A stretch of DNA of 39,214 bases from Sphingomonas yabuuchiae (GTDB lineage Bacteria; Pseudomonadota; Alphaproteobacteria; Sphingomonadales; Sphingomonadaceae). Numbering within the stretch: the first letter of the stretch is position 1; each line of letters begins with the position of its first letter. The notes below the pieces were generated by a model. The model was not told where the DNA came from. It did not search any database and saw nothing but the letters and a program-made list of their open reading frames with translations. Positions 17,490 to 25,265 of the stretch are shown here, piece after piece. The stretch spans positions 1-39,214 of the forward strand of contig NZ_LDTF01000088.1 in NCBI RefSeq assembly GCF_001477495.1. The letters are read 5' to 3'. A program made the position numbers and the translations under genes.

Positions 17490-17518
17490 ATAAAATCGAC
17501 ACAGCGAAACACTGTAAA
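17490..17518 (-). promoter_or_regulatory. candidate sigma-70 promoter of the second TonB receptor
   Basis: On the minus strand, TTTACA (17518-17513; five of six to TTGACA) is followed by a 17-base spacer and TTTTAT (17495-17490; four of six to TATAAT). This would start transcription near 17483 and give a leader of about 88 bases that contains the whole hairpin switch. The segment is much richer in A/T than the surrounding coding DNA. Confidence 0.5.
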
Positions 17519-17783
17519 TTTACGGAAATTTCATGTTGCTCTATTCGGATGGATGTAACCGGAAAAACACAGTCGGATACAGCCGAGGCAATAATGGTTC
17601 AAATAACAGTGATATCTCGACACTTATATTGTTTTTGGCGGGTGAAATGATCGTCATCAATACTTCATTTCTATCCGACTGATGCCGACGGCGCACAGTA
17701 TCCCGACGAACATTACTGCATCTGTTAATCTTCCGTGCGAGGCATGGGCACGGGTTGATCCCTGCCTCGCCAGCGTGGTGCGA
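17519..17783. other. A/T-rich intergenic segment without a gene
   Basis: This stretch between the receptor promoter and the end of the GGDEF-EAL gene is A/T-rich for this genome. I see no ORF with codon bias, no tRNA and no strong terminator. It may hold upstream activator sites for the receptor. Confidence 0.5.
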
Positions 17784-19835
17784 TCAGGCGACGGCTTCGG
17801 CCTCGACGATCCGGGGCCGCAGGCTCGCCACCCGTCGCACATGGTCGGGATCGGCCAGCAGGCGCGAGGGCCTGCCGATCAGATACCCCTGGACCGCGGC
17901 GCAGCCCTCCCGGGTCACGATGGCCAATTGCGCGGGCTCCTCCACTCCCTCGGCCAGCACCGGCATGTTGAGCGTCGCACCCAAGGCCGCCACGGATCGC
18001 AGGATCGACACCGCCTGCTCGTCATGCTCGATCTCGGAGACGAAGGACGCATCGAGCTTGATCCGGTCGAACGGGAAGGAGCGCAGCACCTCCAGCGAGG
18101 AATAGCCGACCCCGAAATCGTCGAGCGCGATGGCGATGCCCATCCCCTTCAGGACCTTCAGCTGTTCGAGCGCAAAATGCTTGTCGTGAATGATCGCGCT
18201 CTCGGTCAGCTCCAGCGTCAGTCGCTCGGGTGACAGACCACTGTCCGCAAGGGCCGAGCGCACCGTTTCGACCAATTGCTTTTCGGCAAGATGCTTCGGT
18301 GACAGATTGACCGAGACGGGCTGCGGATCGGGCCATCCGGCTGCCTCGAAACAAGCGCGTCGCAGCACCCAATTGCTCAACGGCACGATGTCGCCGCTCT
18401 TTTCGGCAAGCGGGATGAACCGGCCGGGCGGGATCATGCCCCGGACCGGGTGGTTCCAGCGGATCAGCGCCTCATAGCCGCAGATTTCGCCCGATGGGAT
18501 GGCCGACTGCACCTGATAATGAAGTTCGAACGCGTCGGCCTCGAGCGCATGGCGGAGATCGGCGATCAGTTCCCGCCGCTCGCGCACCGCATCGTCCATA
18601 TGCGCGTCGTAGAAGCAAGGCTCCTTGGAATGCGCCGACTTGGCCCGGTACATAGCCAAATCCGCCTTGGCGAGCAGCGCGTCGGCATCGGAACCGTCCC
18701 GTATGGCCAGGGCGACCCCGATATTGGCGCCGATCGACGCCGTAAAGCGGTCGAACAGGAACGGCGCCTCGGATGCGGTGGTCAATCGGTCCAGGAAATC
18801 GTCGAGTTCGGCCGGATCGTCATAGGAAACGACGGCCGAAAACTCGTCGCCGCCCAGCCGGGCGATGCGTTCGCCGGGCCGCAGGATGGACGAAAAGCGG
18901 GCCGCGAGCGCCGCCAGCAATTGGTCGCCCGCCTGATGGCCATAGGTATCGTTGACCACCTTGAAGCGTGACAGGTCCATCATGACGACCGCCATACGCT
19001 GATAGCCGCCCCGGATGCCGAAACGGGCCTCCAGATCCTCGATGAAGCTGATGCGGTTGGGCAGGTCGGTCAGGCTGTCGTGCAGGGCCATGTGACGCAG
19101 GCGGCGATAGGTTTCCGATTGGGTATGACCGTCGATCAGGGCGCTGATCGCCGCACATCCGACGATGATGAGCGTGGCGACCGTCGTCGTGGTCGCCAGC
19201 GTCGCCATGGTCATGCCCGACAGGCCCTGGCCGAGCTTCAGGACGGTGATCTTCATCGCCGTCATGCCGGTGAAGTGGAGCGCCGCGACGGCAAGGCTCA
19301 GCCATGCCACCGCCGTCTTGTTCCGCCAGCACCCTTGCCCGGCCAGCACGTGAAAGGCGATGGCGGACAGGCTGCTCGACAACAGGATCGAGGCGACGAC
19401 ATAGGGCGTGTTCCAGGTGACGATGCCGTCGACCCTGTACGCCGCCATGCCGACATAGTGCATGACCGAAATGCCCGTGCCGATCACGGCCCCGCCGACC
19501 GCCCCCGACCAGCGCCGCCGCCCAGCGGCTAAGGCCAGTCCCGGCGCGGCGATGCCAATCACCGCCAGCAGCGAGATCAGCGTCAGGATCGGATCGAGGA
19601 TGACGGGCGCGGTCGTTCGATACGCCATCATGGCGACGAAGTGGGTAGCCCAGACCATGGTGCCCGCCCCGACCGCGCCCAATATGATCCAGCCATAGCG
19701 GCGATAGCCCCGCGAGGCCCGGACCCGGCTGAACAACTGGACGGTTGCGAGCGACCCCGTGACACAGATCAGCAGCGCCAGCGCGACGAAGCGGAGGTCA
19801 TGCTGTTGTGTCAGGCACAGGACCACGTCGATCAC
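17784..19835 (-). CDS. MHYT-GGDEF-EAL cyclic-di-GMP enzyme
   Basis: The 683-residue membrane protein starts with GTG 19835, overlapping the TGA of the GAF gene (GTGA), with GGAGGG 6 bases upstream. Residues 1-240 form a seven-helix MHYT sensor with its three His/Met repeats (WATHFVAMMAY, VMHYVGMAAY, LHFTGMTAM), thought to bind a metal or diatomic gas. The cyclase domain (about 255-420) has an intact RLGGDEF. The phosphodiesterase domain (about 430-680) has YEALIRWNHP, VNLSPKHL, TESAII, ALDDFGVGYSS, IKLDASFV, LAEGVEE and QGYLIGRP, so all metal and catalytic positions seem kept. It may therefore both make and break c-di-GMP; which activity dominates cannot be seen. The open frame continues upstream to 20180, but that part overlaps the GAF gene and lacks protein-like composition. 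Confidence 0.93.
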   Translation of the reverse strand: MIDVVLCLTQQHDLRFVALALLICVTGSLATVQLFSRVRASRGYRRYGWIILGAVGAGTMVWATHFVAMMAYRTTAPVILDPILTLISLLAVIGIAAPGLALAAGRRRWSGAVGGAVIGTGISVMHYVGMAAYRVDGIVTWNTPYVVASILLSSSLSAIAFHVLAGQGCWRNKTAVAWLSLAVAALHFTGMTAMKITVLKLGQGLSGMTMATLATTTTVATLIIVGCAAISALIDGHTQSETYRRLRHMALHDSLTDLPNRISFIEDLEARFGIRGGYQRMAVVMMDLSRFKVVNDTYGHQAGDQLLAALAARFSSILRPGERIARLGGDEFSAVVSYDDPAELDDFLDRLTTASEAPFLFDRFTASIGANIGVALAIRDGSDADALLAKADLAMYRAKSAHSKEPCFYDAHMDDAVRERRELIADLRHALEADAFELHYQVQSAIPSGEICGYEALIRWNHPVRGMIPPGRFIPLAEKSGDIVPLSNWVLRRACFEAAGWPDPQPVSVNLSPKHLAEKQLVETVRSALADSGLSPERLTLELTESAIIHDKHFALEQLKVLKGMGIAIALDDFGVGYSSLEVLRSFPFDRIKLDASFVSEIEHDEQAVSILRSVAALGATLNMPVLAEGVEEPAQLAIVTREGCAAVQGYLIGRPSRLLADPDHVRRVASLRPRIVEAEAVA

Positions 19836-20344
19836 GCGGCTCCCTCCATCCGGAGCAGGTCCGCCCGGCTTTCCAGGGCAACCGACGCTTGCCGGGCCAG
19901 TGCCATGAGATAGGCTTTCTGATCCGCCGAAGCAGGGCTGCGTCGGCGCGTGTCGAAGACGCACAGCGCGCCGACATCGATACCCCCGGCGACACGCAGC
20001 GGCACGCCAATATAGTAGTGGACGAACGGTGCGGCGTTGACGGCCGGCAGCTCGGCCACGCGCGGATCGCTGCACGGGTCGCAAATCTCCAGCACGTCGG
20101 GATTGTCGAGCGCGAAGGTGCAGAAGCTGCGATGGCGTGGATTGCAGACGATCTCGATGCCACGGGTCGCCTTGAACCATTGCTGATTGCCATGGATCAG
20201 GGACAGGAGCGCGATCGGGGCGTCGAAGGATGTCGCGGCCCGCTCGACGAAACGGTCGAAGCCGGGTTCAGGCGACGAGTCCAGAATGTTCAACGCATGT
20301 ACGGCGCTGGTACGTCGCCTTTCCCGGAACAGGCTCTTGAGCAT
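19832..20344 (-). CDS. GAF-domain sensor protein
   Basis: The product is a 170-residue cytoplasmic protein that is essentially one GAF domain. It begins ALNILDSSPEPGFDRFVERA and continues with SFDAPIALLSLIHGNQQWFK and RHRSFCTFALDNPDVLEICD. Then come DPRVAELPAV, VHYYIGVPLRVAGGIDVGAL and CVFDT. This is the bacterial GAF type often placed before GGDEF/EAL or kinase modules in one polypeptide. Here it is separate but coupled by a 4-base overlap to the MHYT-GGDEF-EAL gene, which suggests that the two products act together, perhaps as split sensor and enzyme. A Cys-x-x-Cys-free core with Cys in the SFCTF and EICDPCSD segments could bind a ligand or sense redox; this is speculative. Start ATG 20344, RBS weak (GAGA). 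Confidence 0.85.
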   Translation of the reverse strand: MLKSLFRERRRTSAVHALNILDSSPEPGFDRFVERAATSFDAPIALLSLIHGNQQWFKATRGIEIVCNPRHRSFCTFALDNPDVLEICDPCSDPRVAELPAVNAAPFVHYYIGVPLRVAGGIDVGALCVFDTRRRSPASADQKAYLMALARQASVALESRADLLRMEGAA

Positions 20345-20730
20345 CGTCTCTCTTCAGTACTGAGTGCTCATTCTGGTCGCATCTGAACCTTAAAACTTGA
20401 TTTAACGACATGAATTATTCCGGGAGTTCCAAGGTCGTGACGGCGGAGGTCCGGGTCGATCCTCGGCCGGCCTCGCCCCAATCTGGCAAAAACAAACGCG
20501 GCGGGTCGAACTCCAGCCACAAATGCCAGAATTCCTGACCAAGTCTTCCCAAAGACCTTCCTGCGCAGTTCACCAAGATAGAAGTTGTGGCCAAAATCGT
20601 CACAAGCACGCTTACCTTTAACGGCCCGGTAACTTTGCCGGTGATAGACGTCAGCCATCGCAGCGCCGGATCATGGCGAGTGGAACACCGGCGACGACAG
20701 TCGCTGCTGCGTCAAAGGGGGAATTGCTAA
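20345..20730. other. divergent regulatory region between GAF gene and third TonB receptor
   Basis: This 386-base gap contains no credible gene: short frames on the minus strand lack an RBS and codon bias. A perfect 10-bp palindrome TCAGTACTGA (20354-20363) sits 10 bases before the GAF start, and a loose repeat TTGTG/CACAA (20585-20605) lies on the receptor side. An A/T-rich block (20385-20420) may hold promoters, but no good -35/-10 pair was found. The receptor RBS AGGGGGA is at 20716-20722. Confidence 0.5.
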
Positions 20731-23700
20731 GTGACTTCGATGAATTCCGCATTTGGTAAACTGCGCCTTGGGATTTCGACGGCGGCGTTGCTGACCGCGA
20801 TCGCGACCCCGGCCTTTGCGCAGGAGGCAGCACCGGCTCAGACCGCCGATGCCACCGACCAGAGCGCGGCCGCAGCCGCCGCGCCCGCCACCGCCGAGCA
20901 GGACGTTCAGATCAAGCGGGCCGCCCCCGCACCCGCCACGGCCGAAGGCGCGACCGTCGTCGTCACCGGCACGCTGTTCCGCGATTCCAACGCCAGCTCG
21001 ATCTCGCCCGTGACCGTGGTGAACTCGAATGTGATGCTGAGGGCGAACATCACCACCGCTCAGGATGCCATCCGTTCGGTCTCAGCCGACAGCGCAGGTT
21101 CGATCTCGACCGGTTTCAAGAACGGTTTCTCGGCCGGTGGCGCGGCGGTATCGCTGCGTGGCCTGGGCGTTTCGTCGACCGTCGTGCTGATCGATGGCCT
21201 GCGCTCGGCGAACTTCCCGTTGAACGACGACGGCCACAACGCCTATGTCGACCTGAACTCGATCCCGTTCAGCACCATCGAGCGCATCGAGGTGCTGAAG
21301 GACGGCGCTTCGTCGACCTATGGCGCGGACGCGATCGGCGGCGTGGTCAATCTGATCAGCAAGAAGAATGTCCAGGGTATCTCGGGTTCGGTCCAGGGGG
21401 GCACCACCGAAAAGGCCGATGGCGCGCACTATCGCGCGACGCTGACCGCCGGGTTCGGTGATTATCGCGAGCAGGGGTTCAACTTCTACGTCAATGGTGA
21501 ATACACCTATGACGGGTTCATCACCAACAACTCTCGCGGCTATCCGTTCAACACGTTGGACCTAAGCCCCAGCGGCCTGCAGGACCGCAACCGCAACGAC
21601 GACTCGCTGCTGGCGGCCAACCCGCAGGCCGTCGTCACCCGCGTCCGCCAGACTGACCTCAACAATCCGCTGGCGGGTCAGGTCGGTTCGCCGTTGACCA
21701 ACCAGTATACCCTCCTGAACCCGAATGCCTGCCCCTTCGGCACGTTCACCGTGACCTCGGGCGCGGCGCAGGGCACAGGATGCAAGCACAACCTGCCCGC
21801 CGAATATTCGATCATCCAGCCGCGCCAAGAGCGTTATTCGACCACGGCACGTCTGAACGTCCGTATCGCCGAGGGCTGGGAAGCGTTCGCCAGCGGCAGC
21901 TATTCGCATTCCGAAGTCGATATCCGCGGTGCGCCGTCGGGCATTCGTCAGACCCAGCCGTTCGGCGGTTCCGCCGCACTGGCGTCCAGCAGCCCGGGCA
22001 TCGTCCTACCGATGTATGTCTGCTCGGCGGGCGTGAACTGCGCCACCGCCGCCGACCGTCGCCTGAACCCGAACAACCCCTATGCCGTGGCGGGTGCCGA
22101 CCCAACGCAGAACGCCGCGCGCATCTATTACTTGTTCGGCGACATCCCGGCCGGCAGCCATCGTTATGTCGACGTGTTCCGTGCGACCTATGGCATCTCG
22201 GGTGACTTGGGCGATGGCTTCAAGTTCCGTCTGAACGGCGTCTATGCCCGCGACAATTTCGCGGTCACGCAGCGCGGCTTCATCAACATCCAGGGCCTGC
22301 TGAACGCGGTCAACACCGGCGCTTACAACTTCGTCAACCCGGAGCAGAACACGCAGGCCGTACGCGACCAGATCTCGCCCGAGCGGACCACCCCGTCCTA
22401 TTCGACGGTGGCGACGATCGGCGGCTCGCTGCTGAAATCGCTGATGGAACTGCCGGGCGGTGACCTGAATGTCGGCGGCGGTTTCCAGGTTCGTCGCGAG
22501 ACGCTGATGAACCGCAACCAGAATGCGGACCTGTCCTATTATGCCCTGAACACCTCGTCGGCCCAAGGCCGTCAGACCGTGACCGCCGGGTTCTTCGAAA
22601 TCGACGCGCCGTTCGCCCGCTCGTTCGACCTGAACGTCTCCGGCCGCTACGATCACTATTCGCAAGGGTATAGCCACTTCTCGCCGAAGGTCGGTGCCAA
22701 GTTCACGCCGGTCCGCGAATTCTCGCTGCGCGCCACCTACTCGCAGGGCTTCCGCGCGCCGACCTTTGCCGAATACAACCCGGCCAGCAGCTATTCCGGC
22801 TTCTCGTCGTTCAACCCGCCCGCCAGCTTCATCGCGGCGCACCAGGGCAATCCGGCCTACACGACCTCGTACAACATCGGCAGCGGGGCACAGGGCAACC
22901 CGGACATTCTGCCCGAGGTGTCGCGCAGCTTCACCGTTGGCACGATCGTCAATCCGGCGCGCTGGCTGAACGTCACGGTCGATTACTACAACATCCGCAA
23001 GTCGAACCTGATTGTCAGCGGACCGCTGCGTGCCGAGGCGATCAACGCCTATTACGGCCAGACCAATGCGACCGACGGCTGCGCCGCGCTGGCCAAGGTG
23101 GGCCCTGGCTACAAGTGCAACGTCATCGACGCGCCCGATCCCGTCAACCCGAACGCCCTGCCCCGCCTGCTGGTGTTCGACGTGCCCTACGTCAACGCCA
23201 ACTATATGGTCAGCTCGGGCATCGACATGCAGGCCAATGCGAACTTCCAGTTCGACAATGGCGTGAAGCTGATCAGCCGCGTCGACGTCACCCGCGTCCT
23301 TCGCCTCGATCTCGTCACCCCGGGCGGCGTGGTGCAGAAATATGCGGGTACGCTGGGGCCGTACGAGCTGTCGTCGGGTGGCGGTACGCCGCGCATCCGC
23401 GGCAACTGGCAGAACACGATCGAGGTCGGCAATTTCTCGCTGACCAGCACGACCTACTATGTGGGTCGGATCAAGCAGGTGGCGGCCGATCGTATCCAGC
23501 CGACCAACGGCGTGATCGACCTGTCGTGCAAGAACACGCTGGTGCCGATCATCGCGGGCAGCGATGTGAATAACCAGTGCTTCGTTCGCCCGTTCATCTA
23601 CACCGATCTGAACATCGGCGTGCGGGTGAATGACGACTTCCGCTTCTTCTTCAACATCCAGAACCTGACCAACGCCCGCGCTCCGCTGGCGGCGGCGGCC

Positions 23701-23790
23701 TATACCAGCAATCCCAACTATCTGAGCAGCTGGCATTATGCCGGTCTGGTCGGTCGTAACTTCAGCGCCGGTGCGAACTTCAACTTCTGA
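20731..23790 (+). CDS. TonB-dependent outer-membrane receptor, third
   Basis: The product is 1019 residues. The signal peptide ends AIATPAFAQ and a long Ala-rich linker follows to about residue 70, where ATVVVTGTLFRDSNASSISP opens the plug. Hallmarks are AAVSLRGLGVSSTVVLIDGL, IPFSTIERIEVLKDGASSTY and GADAIGGVVNLISKKN, then in the barrel YSQGFRAPTFAEYNPASSYS and GNPDILPEVSRSFTVGTIVN. It ends GRNFSAGANFNF with the expected terminal Phe. GTG 20731 is chosen because AGGGGGA lies 8 bases before it; ATG 20740 would be 17 bases away. The codon use is highly biased to preferred codons (AAC, CTG, GGC, CGT), which suggests strong expression. Substrate unknown; no enzyme gene adjoins it. Confidence 0.92.
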   Translation: MTSMNSAFGKLRLGISTAALLTAIATPAFAQEAAPAQTADATDQSAAAAAAPATAEQDVQIKRAAPAPATAEGATVVVTGTLFRDSNASSISPVTVVNSNVMLRANITTAQDAIRSVSADSAGSISTGFKNGFSAGGAAVSLRGLGVSSTVVLIDGLRSANFPLNDDGHNAYVDLNSIPFSTIERIEVLKDGASSTYGADAIGGVVNLISKKNVQGISGSVQGGTTEKADGAHYRATLTAGFGDYREQGFNFYVNGEYTYDGFITNNSRGYPFNTLDLSPSGLQDRNRNDDSLLAANPQAVVTRVRQTDLNNPLAGQVGSPLTNQYTLLNPNACPFGTFTVTSGAAQGTGCKHNLPAEYSIIQPRQERYSTTARLNVRIAEGWEAFASGSYSHSEVDIRGAPSGIRQTQPFGGSAALASSSPGIVLPMYVCSAGVNCATAADRRLNPNNPYAVAGADPTQNAARIYYLFGDIPAGSHRYVDVFRATYGISGDLGDGFKFRLNGVYARDNFAVTQRGFINIQGLLNAVNTGAYNFVNPEQNTQAVRDQISPERTTPSYSTVATIGGSLLKSLMELPGGDLNVGGGFQVRRETLMNRNQNADLSYYALNTSSAQGRQTVTAGFFEIDAPFARSFDLNVSGRYDHYSQGYSHFSPKVGAKFTPVREFSLRATYSQGFRAPTFAEYNPASSYSGFSSFNPPASFIAAHQGNPAYTTSYNIGSGAQGNPDILPEVSRSFTVGTIVNPARWLNVTVDYYNIRKSNLIVSGPLRAEAINAYYGQTNATDGCAALAKVGPGYKCNVIDAPDPVNPNALPRLLVFDVPYVNANYMVSSGIDMQANANFQFDNGVKLISRVDVTRVLRLDLVTPGGVVQKYAGTLGPYELSSGGGTPRIRGNWQNTIEVGNFSLTSTTYYVGRIKQVAADRIQPTNGVIDLSCKNTLVPIIAGSDVNNQCFVRPFIYTDLNIGVRVNDDFRFFFNIQNLTNARAPLAAAAYTSNPNYLSSWHYAGLVGRNFSAGANFNF

Positions 23791-23810
23791 TCCGGCCTGA
23801 CTGGGTGATG

Positions 23811-23845
23811 CGCGCCGGGACCGACTTCCCTGTCGTCCCGGCGCG
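23811..23845 (+). terminator. hairpin terminator after third TonB receptor
   Basis: CGCGCCGGGAC (23811-23821) pairs with GTCCCGGCGCG (23835-23845), an 11-bp GC-rich stem that can extend by GAC/GTC past a bulged C. Only a short TATT follows, so termination may be partial or Rho-assisted. It starts 20 bases after the stop codon. Confidence 0.65.
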
Positions 23846-23883
23846 TATTGCCATCCTACCTATCGCGGCGTCATAGGCGACCG

Positions 23884-24957
23884 ATGCAGCCGGAGCGTTC
23901 CAAGACCATGTATCCGGGTTCGGACCATCCGACCGCCCAGGCCAGTGAACTGTACCGACAGTCGCTGGTGATGCGGGCGATCGGCACGCCCTTCGTCGCC
24001 GACCTGCTGGCCGCGGTGGACCGGCAGCTCGACAAGGCACCGCTCAGCGCCGCGCTGATCCGGTCCTGGGGCAGCACCGCCGCCTCCTCCGCGATCGCGA
24101 TGCGGATCAATGCCGCCCTGCACGCACTGGCAAGGCGCGGTGTCGAGCCGCAACTGGCCGCGCTCTATGCCGGGGAGCATGACCGCTTCGACGAGGCCGT
24201 CGCCCTGGCATTGACAGCCCATGACGAATTCCTGGTCGACTGGTTGCTGCGGGTGCCGCAGACCAACGAGATCGGCCGCGCGGCAGCCCTGTATGCCGCC
24301 CTGATGGTCCTGGCGCAGGACCATGGCCATGATTTCGACCTGTTTGAAATCGGGGCGAGTGCCGGACTGAATCTCAACCTGTCTCGCTATGCCTATGATC
24401 TGGGCGGCGTCCGGACGGGCGCAGCCGACTCGATGGTGCGGATCGCGCCTAATTGGCGCGGCCCCCCGCCCCCCAATGCCGCCGTAACCGTCCATGAGGC
24501 GCGGGGCGTCGATCTCCACCCGCTCGACGTCAACGATCCGGCGGCCTGCGAGCGACTGGCGTCTTTCATCTTCGCCGACCAGCCCGAGCGAGCCGAACGC
24601 CTGGACCGGGCGCTGGCGATCGCGCGGCAGCATCCGCCCCGGCTCGATACCGGTGATGCCGCATCCTGGCTGGCGACACAGCTCGCCGCCCCTGCGCCGG
24701 ACGGACGCCACCGCGTCGTCCTGCATTCGATGGTCCTGCAATATCTCAGCGTCGAGGACCGAGCCAAGCTGGAGACGACCCTGCACGAGGCCGGGGCGTC
24801 GGCAACCATGACGCGGCCCTTCGCCTCGATCGGTTTCGAATGGGACCAGTCACGCGAGCGGGTCGAGCTTCGACTGCGGTCCTGGCCCGCGGGCCGCGAC
24901 CGCGTGCTGGCCCATTGTCATCCCTATGGTGCGTGGATCCACTGGCTGGCGAACTGA
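23884..24957 (+). CDS. DUF2332 family protein
   Basis: The product is 357 residues from ATG 23884, or 349 from ATG 23908. It has the DUF2332 layout: an N-terminal helical part (ASELYRQSLVMRAIGTPFVA), the motif QTNEIGRAAALYAALMVLAQ, then FDLFEIGASAGLNLNLSRYA with the glycine-rich loop of a methyltransferase-like nucleotide-binding fold. The end is PFASIGFEWDQSRERVELRL followed by LAHCHPYGAWIHWLAN. The family has no assigned reaction; the GASAGLN loop suggests an S-adenosylmethionine-like cofactor site, which is inference. Neither start has a strong RBS. The gene lies between a receptor and a chemoreceptor without evident operon partners. Confidence 0.85.
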   Translation: MQPERSKTMYPGSDHPTAQASELYRQSLVMRAIGTPFVADLLAAVDRQLDKAPLSAALIRSWGSTAASSAIAMRINAALHALARRGVEPQLAALYAGEHDRFDEAVALALTAHDEFLVDWLLRVPQTNEIGRAAALYAALMVLAQDHGHDFDLFEIGASAGLNLNLSRYAYDLGGVRTGAADSMVRIAPNWRGPPPPNAAVTVHEARGVDLHPLDVNDPAACERLASFIFADQPERAERLDRALAIARQHPPRLDTGDAASWLATQLAAPAPDGRHRVVLHSMVLQYLSVEDRAKLETTLHEAGASATMTRPFASIGFEWDQSRERVELRLRSWPAGRDRVLAHCHPYGAWIHWLAN

Positions 24958-25028
24958 CAACTATTTGTCACGGTAGCGGTTACACGTTTCACCTATCCTT
25001 AACTTTGCGGTCCTACCAATTGTCCGAC

Positions 25029-25066
25029 GAAACGACCGTTTCATTTAGGACAAGGGGGATAGGACA
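25029..25066. promoter_or_regulatory. palindrome and direct repeat upstream of the chemoreceptor
   Basis: GAAACG-AC-CGTTTC (25029-25042) is a palindrome with 6-base arms. Directly after it TAGGACA is repeated at 25046-25052 and 25060-25066. The 14-base repeat distance is close to 1.5 helical turns. They lie in the otherwise gene-poor stretch 24958-25076, ahead of the small ORF and the chemoreceptor, and may be binding sites. No flagellar sigma-28 box was recognised. Confidence 0.35.
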
Positions 25067-25076
25067 TTGCGCGACG

Positions 25077-25265
25077 ATGACTGCGCCAGTGTATTTGGCG
25101 GCACTTCGCAAAGCCGAATCCATGACCGCGATTGATCGTCTCCGCGTCCTTGCATCGTCCATTGACGCCCTGCGAAATCAGCCGCGCCTGGCTGCCCTTG
25201 ATAACGATAACTCAATCAATTCGTGCTTATCGTCCTTCGTCCGACCTGTTGAGAGAACCGCATAA
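25077..25265 (+). CDS. possible small protein coupled to the chemoreceptor
   Basis: A 62-codon frame starts with ATG 25077 and its TAA overlaps the chemoreceptor ATG (TAATG, 25263-25267). The protein is MTAPVYLAALRKAESMTAID followed by an amphipathic-looking RLRVLASSIDALRNQPRLAA and an Asn/Asp/Ser-rich end. GGGGGATAGGA lies upstream but 14 bases away, so initiation would be weak; ATG 25122 is another start. Third-position G/C is lower than in neighbouring genes. No family is recognised. The overlap suggests translational coupling, but a chance frame in a 5' leader is equally possible. Confidence 0.3.
   Translation: MTAPVYLAALRKAESMTAIDRLRVLASSIDALRNQPRLAALDNDNSINSCLSSFVRPVERTA

Noticed and set aside
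19836..20180. Upstream extension of the GGDEF-EAL frame
   Set aside because: It overlaps the GAF gene in another frame and is Arg-rich without membrane or domain pattern; GTG 19835 has a good RBS.
20678..20720. GGAAC box before the third TonB receptor as an EcfG (general stress) promoter
   Set aside because: No CGTT-like -10 box is found at the needed 16-17 base distance.
22006..23736. A 576-codon minus-strand frame opposite the third TonB receptor
   Set aside because: Shadow of a strongly codon-biased gene.
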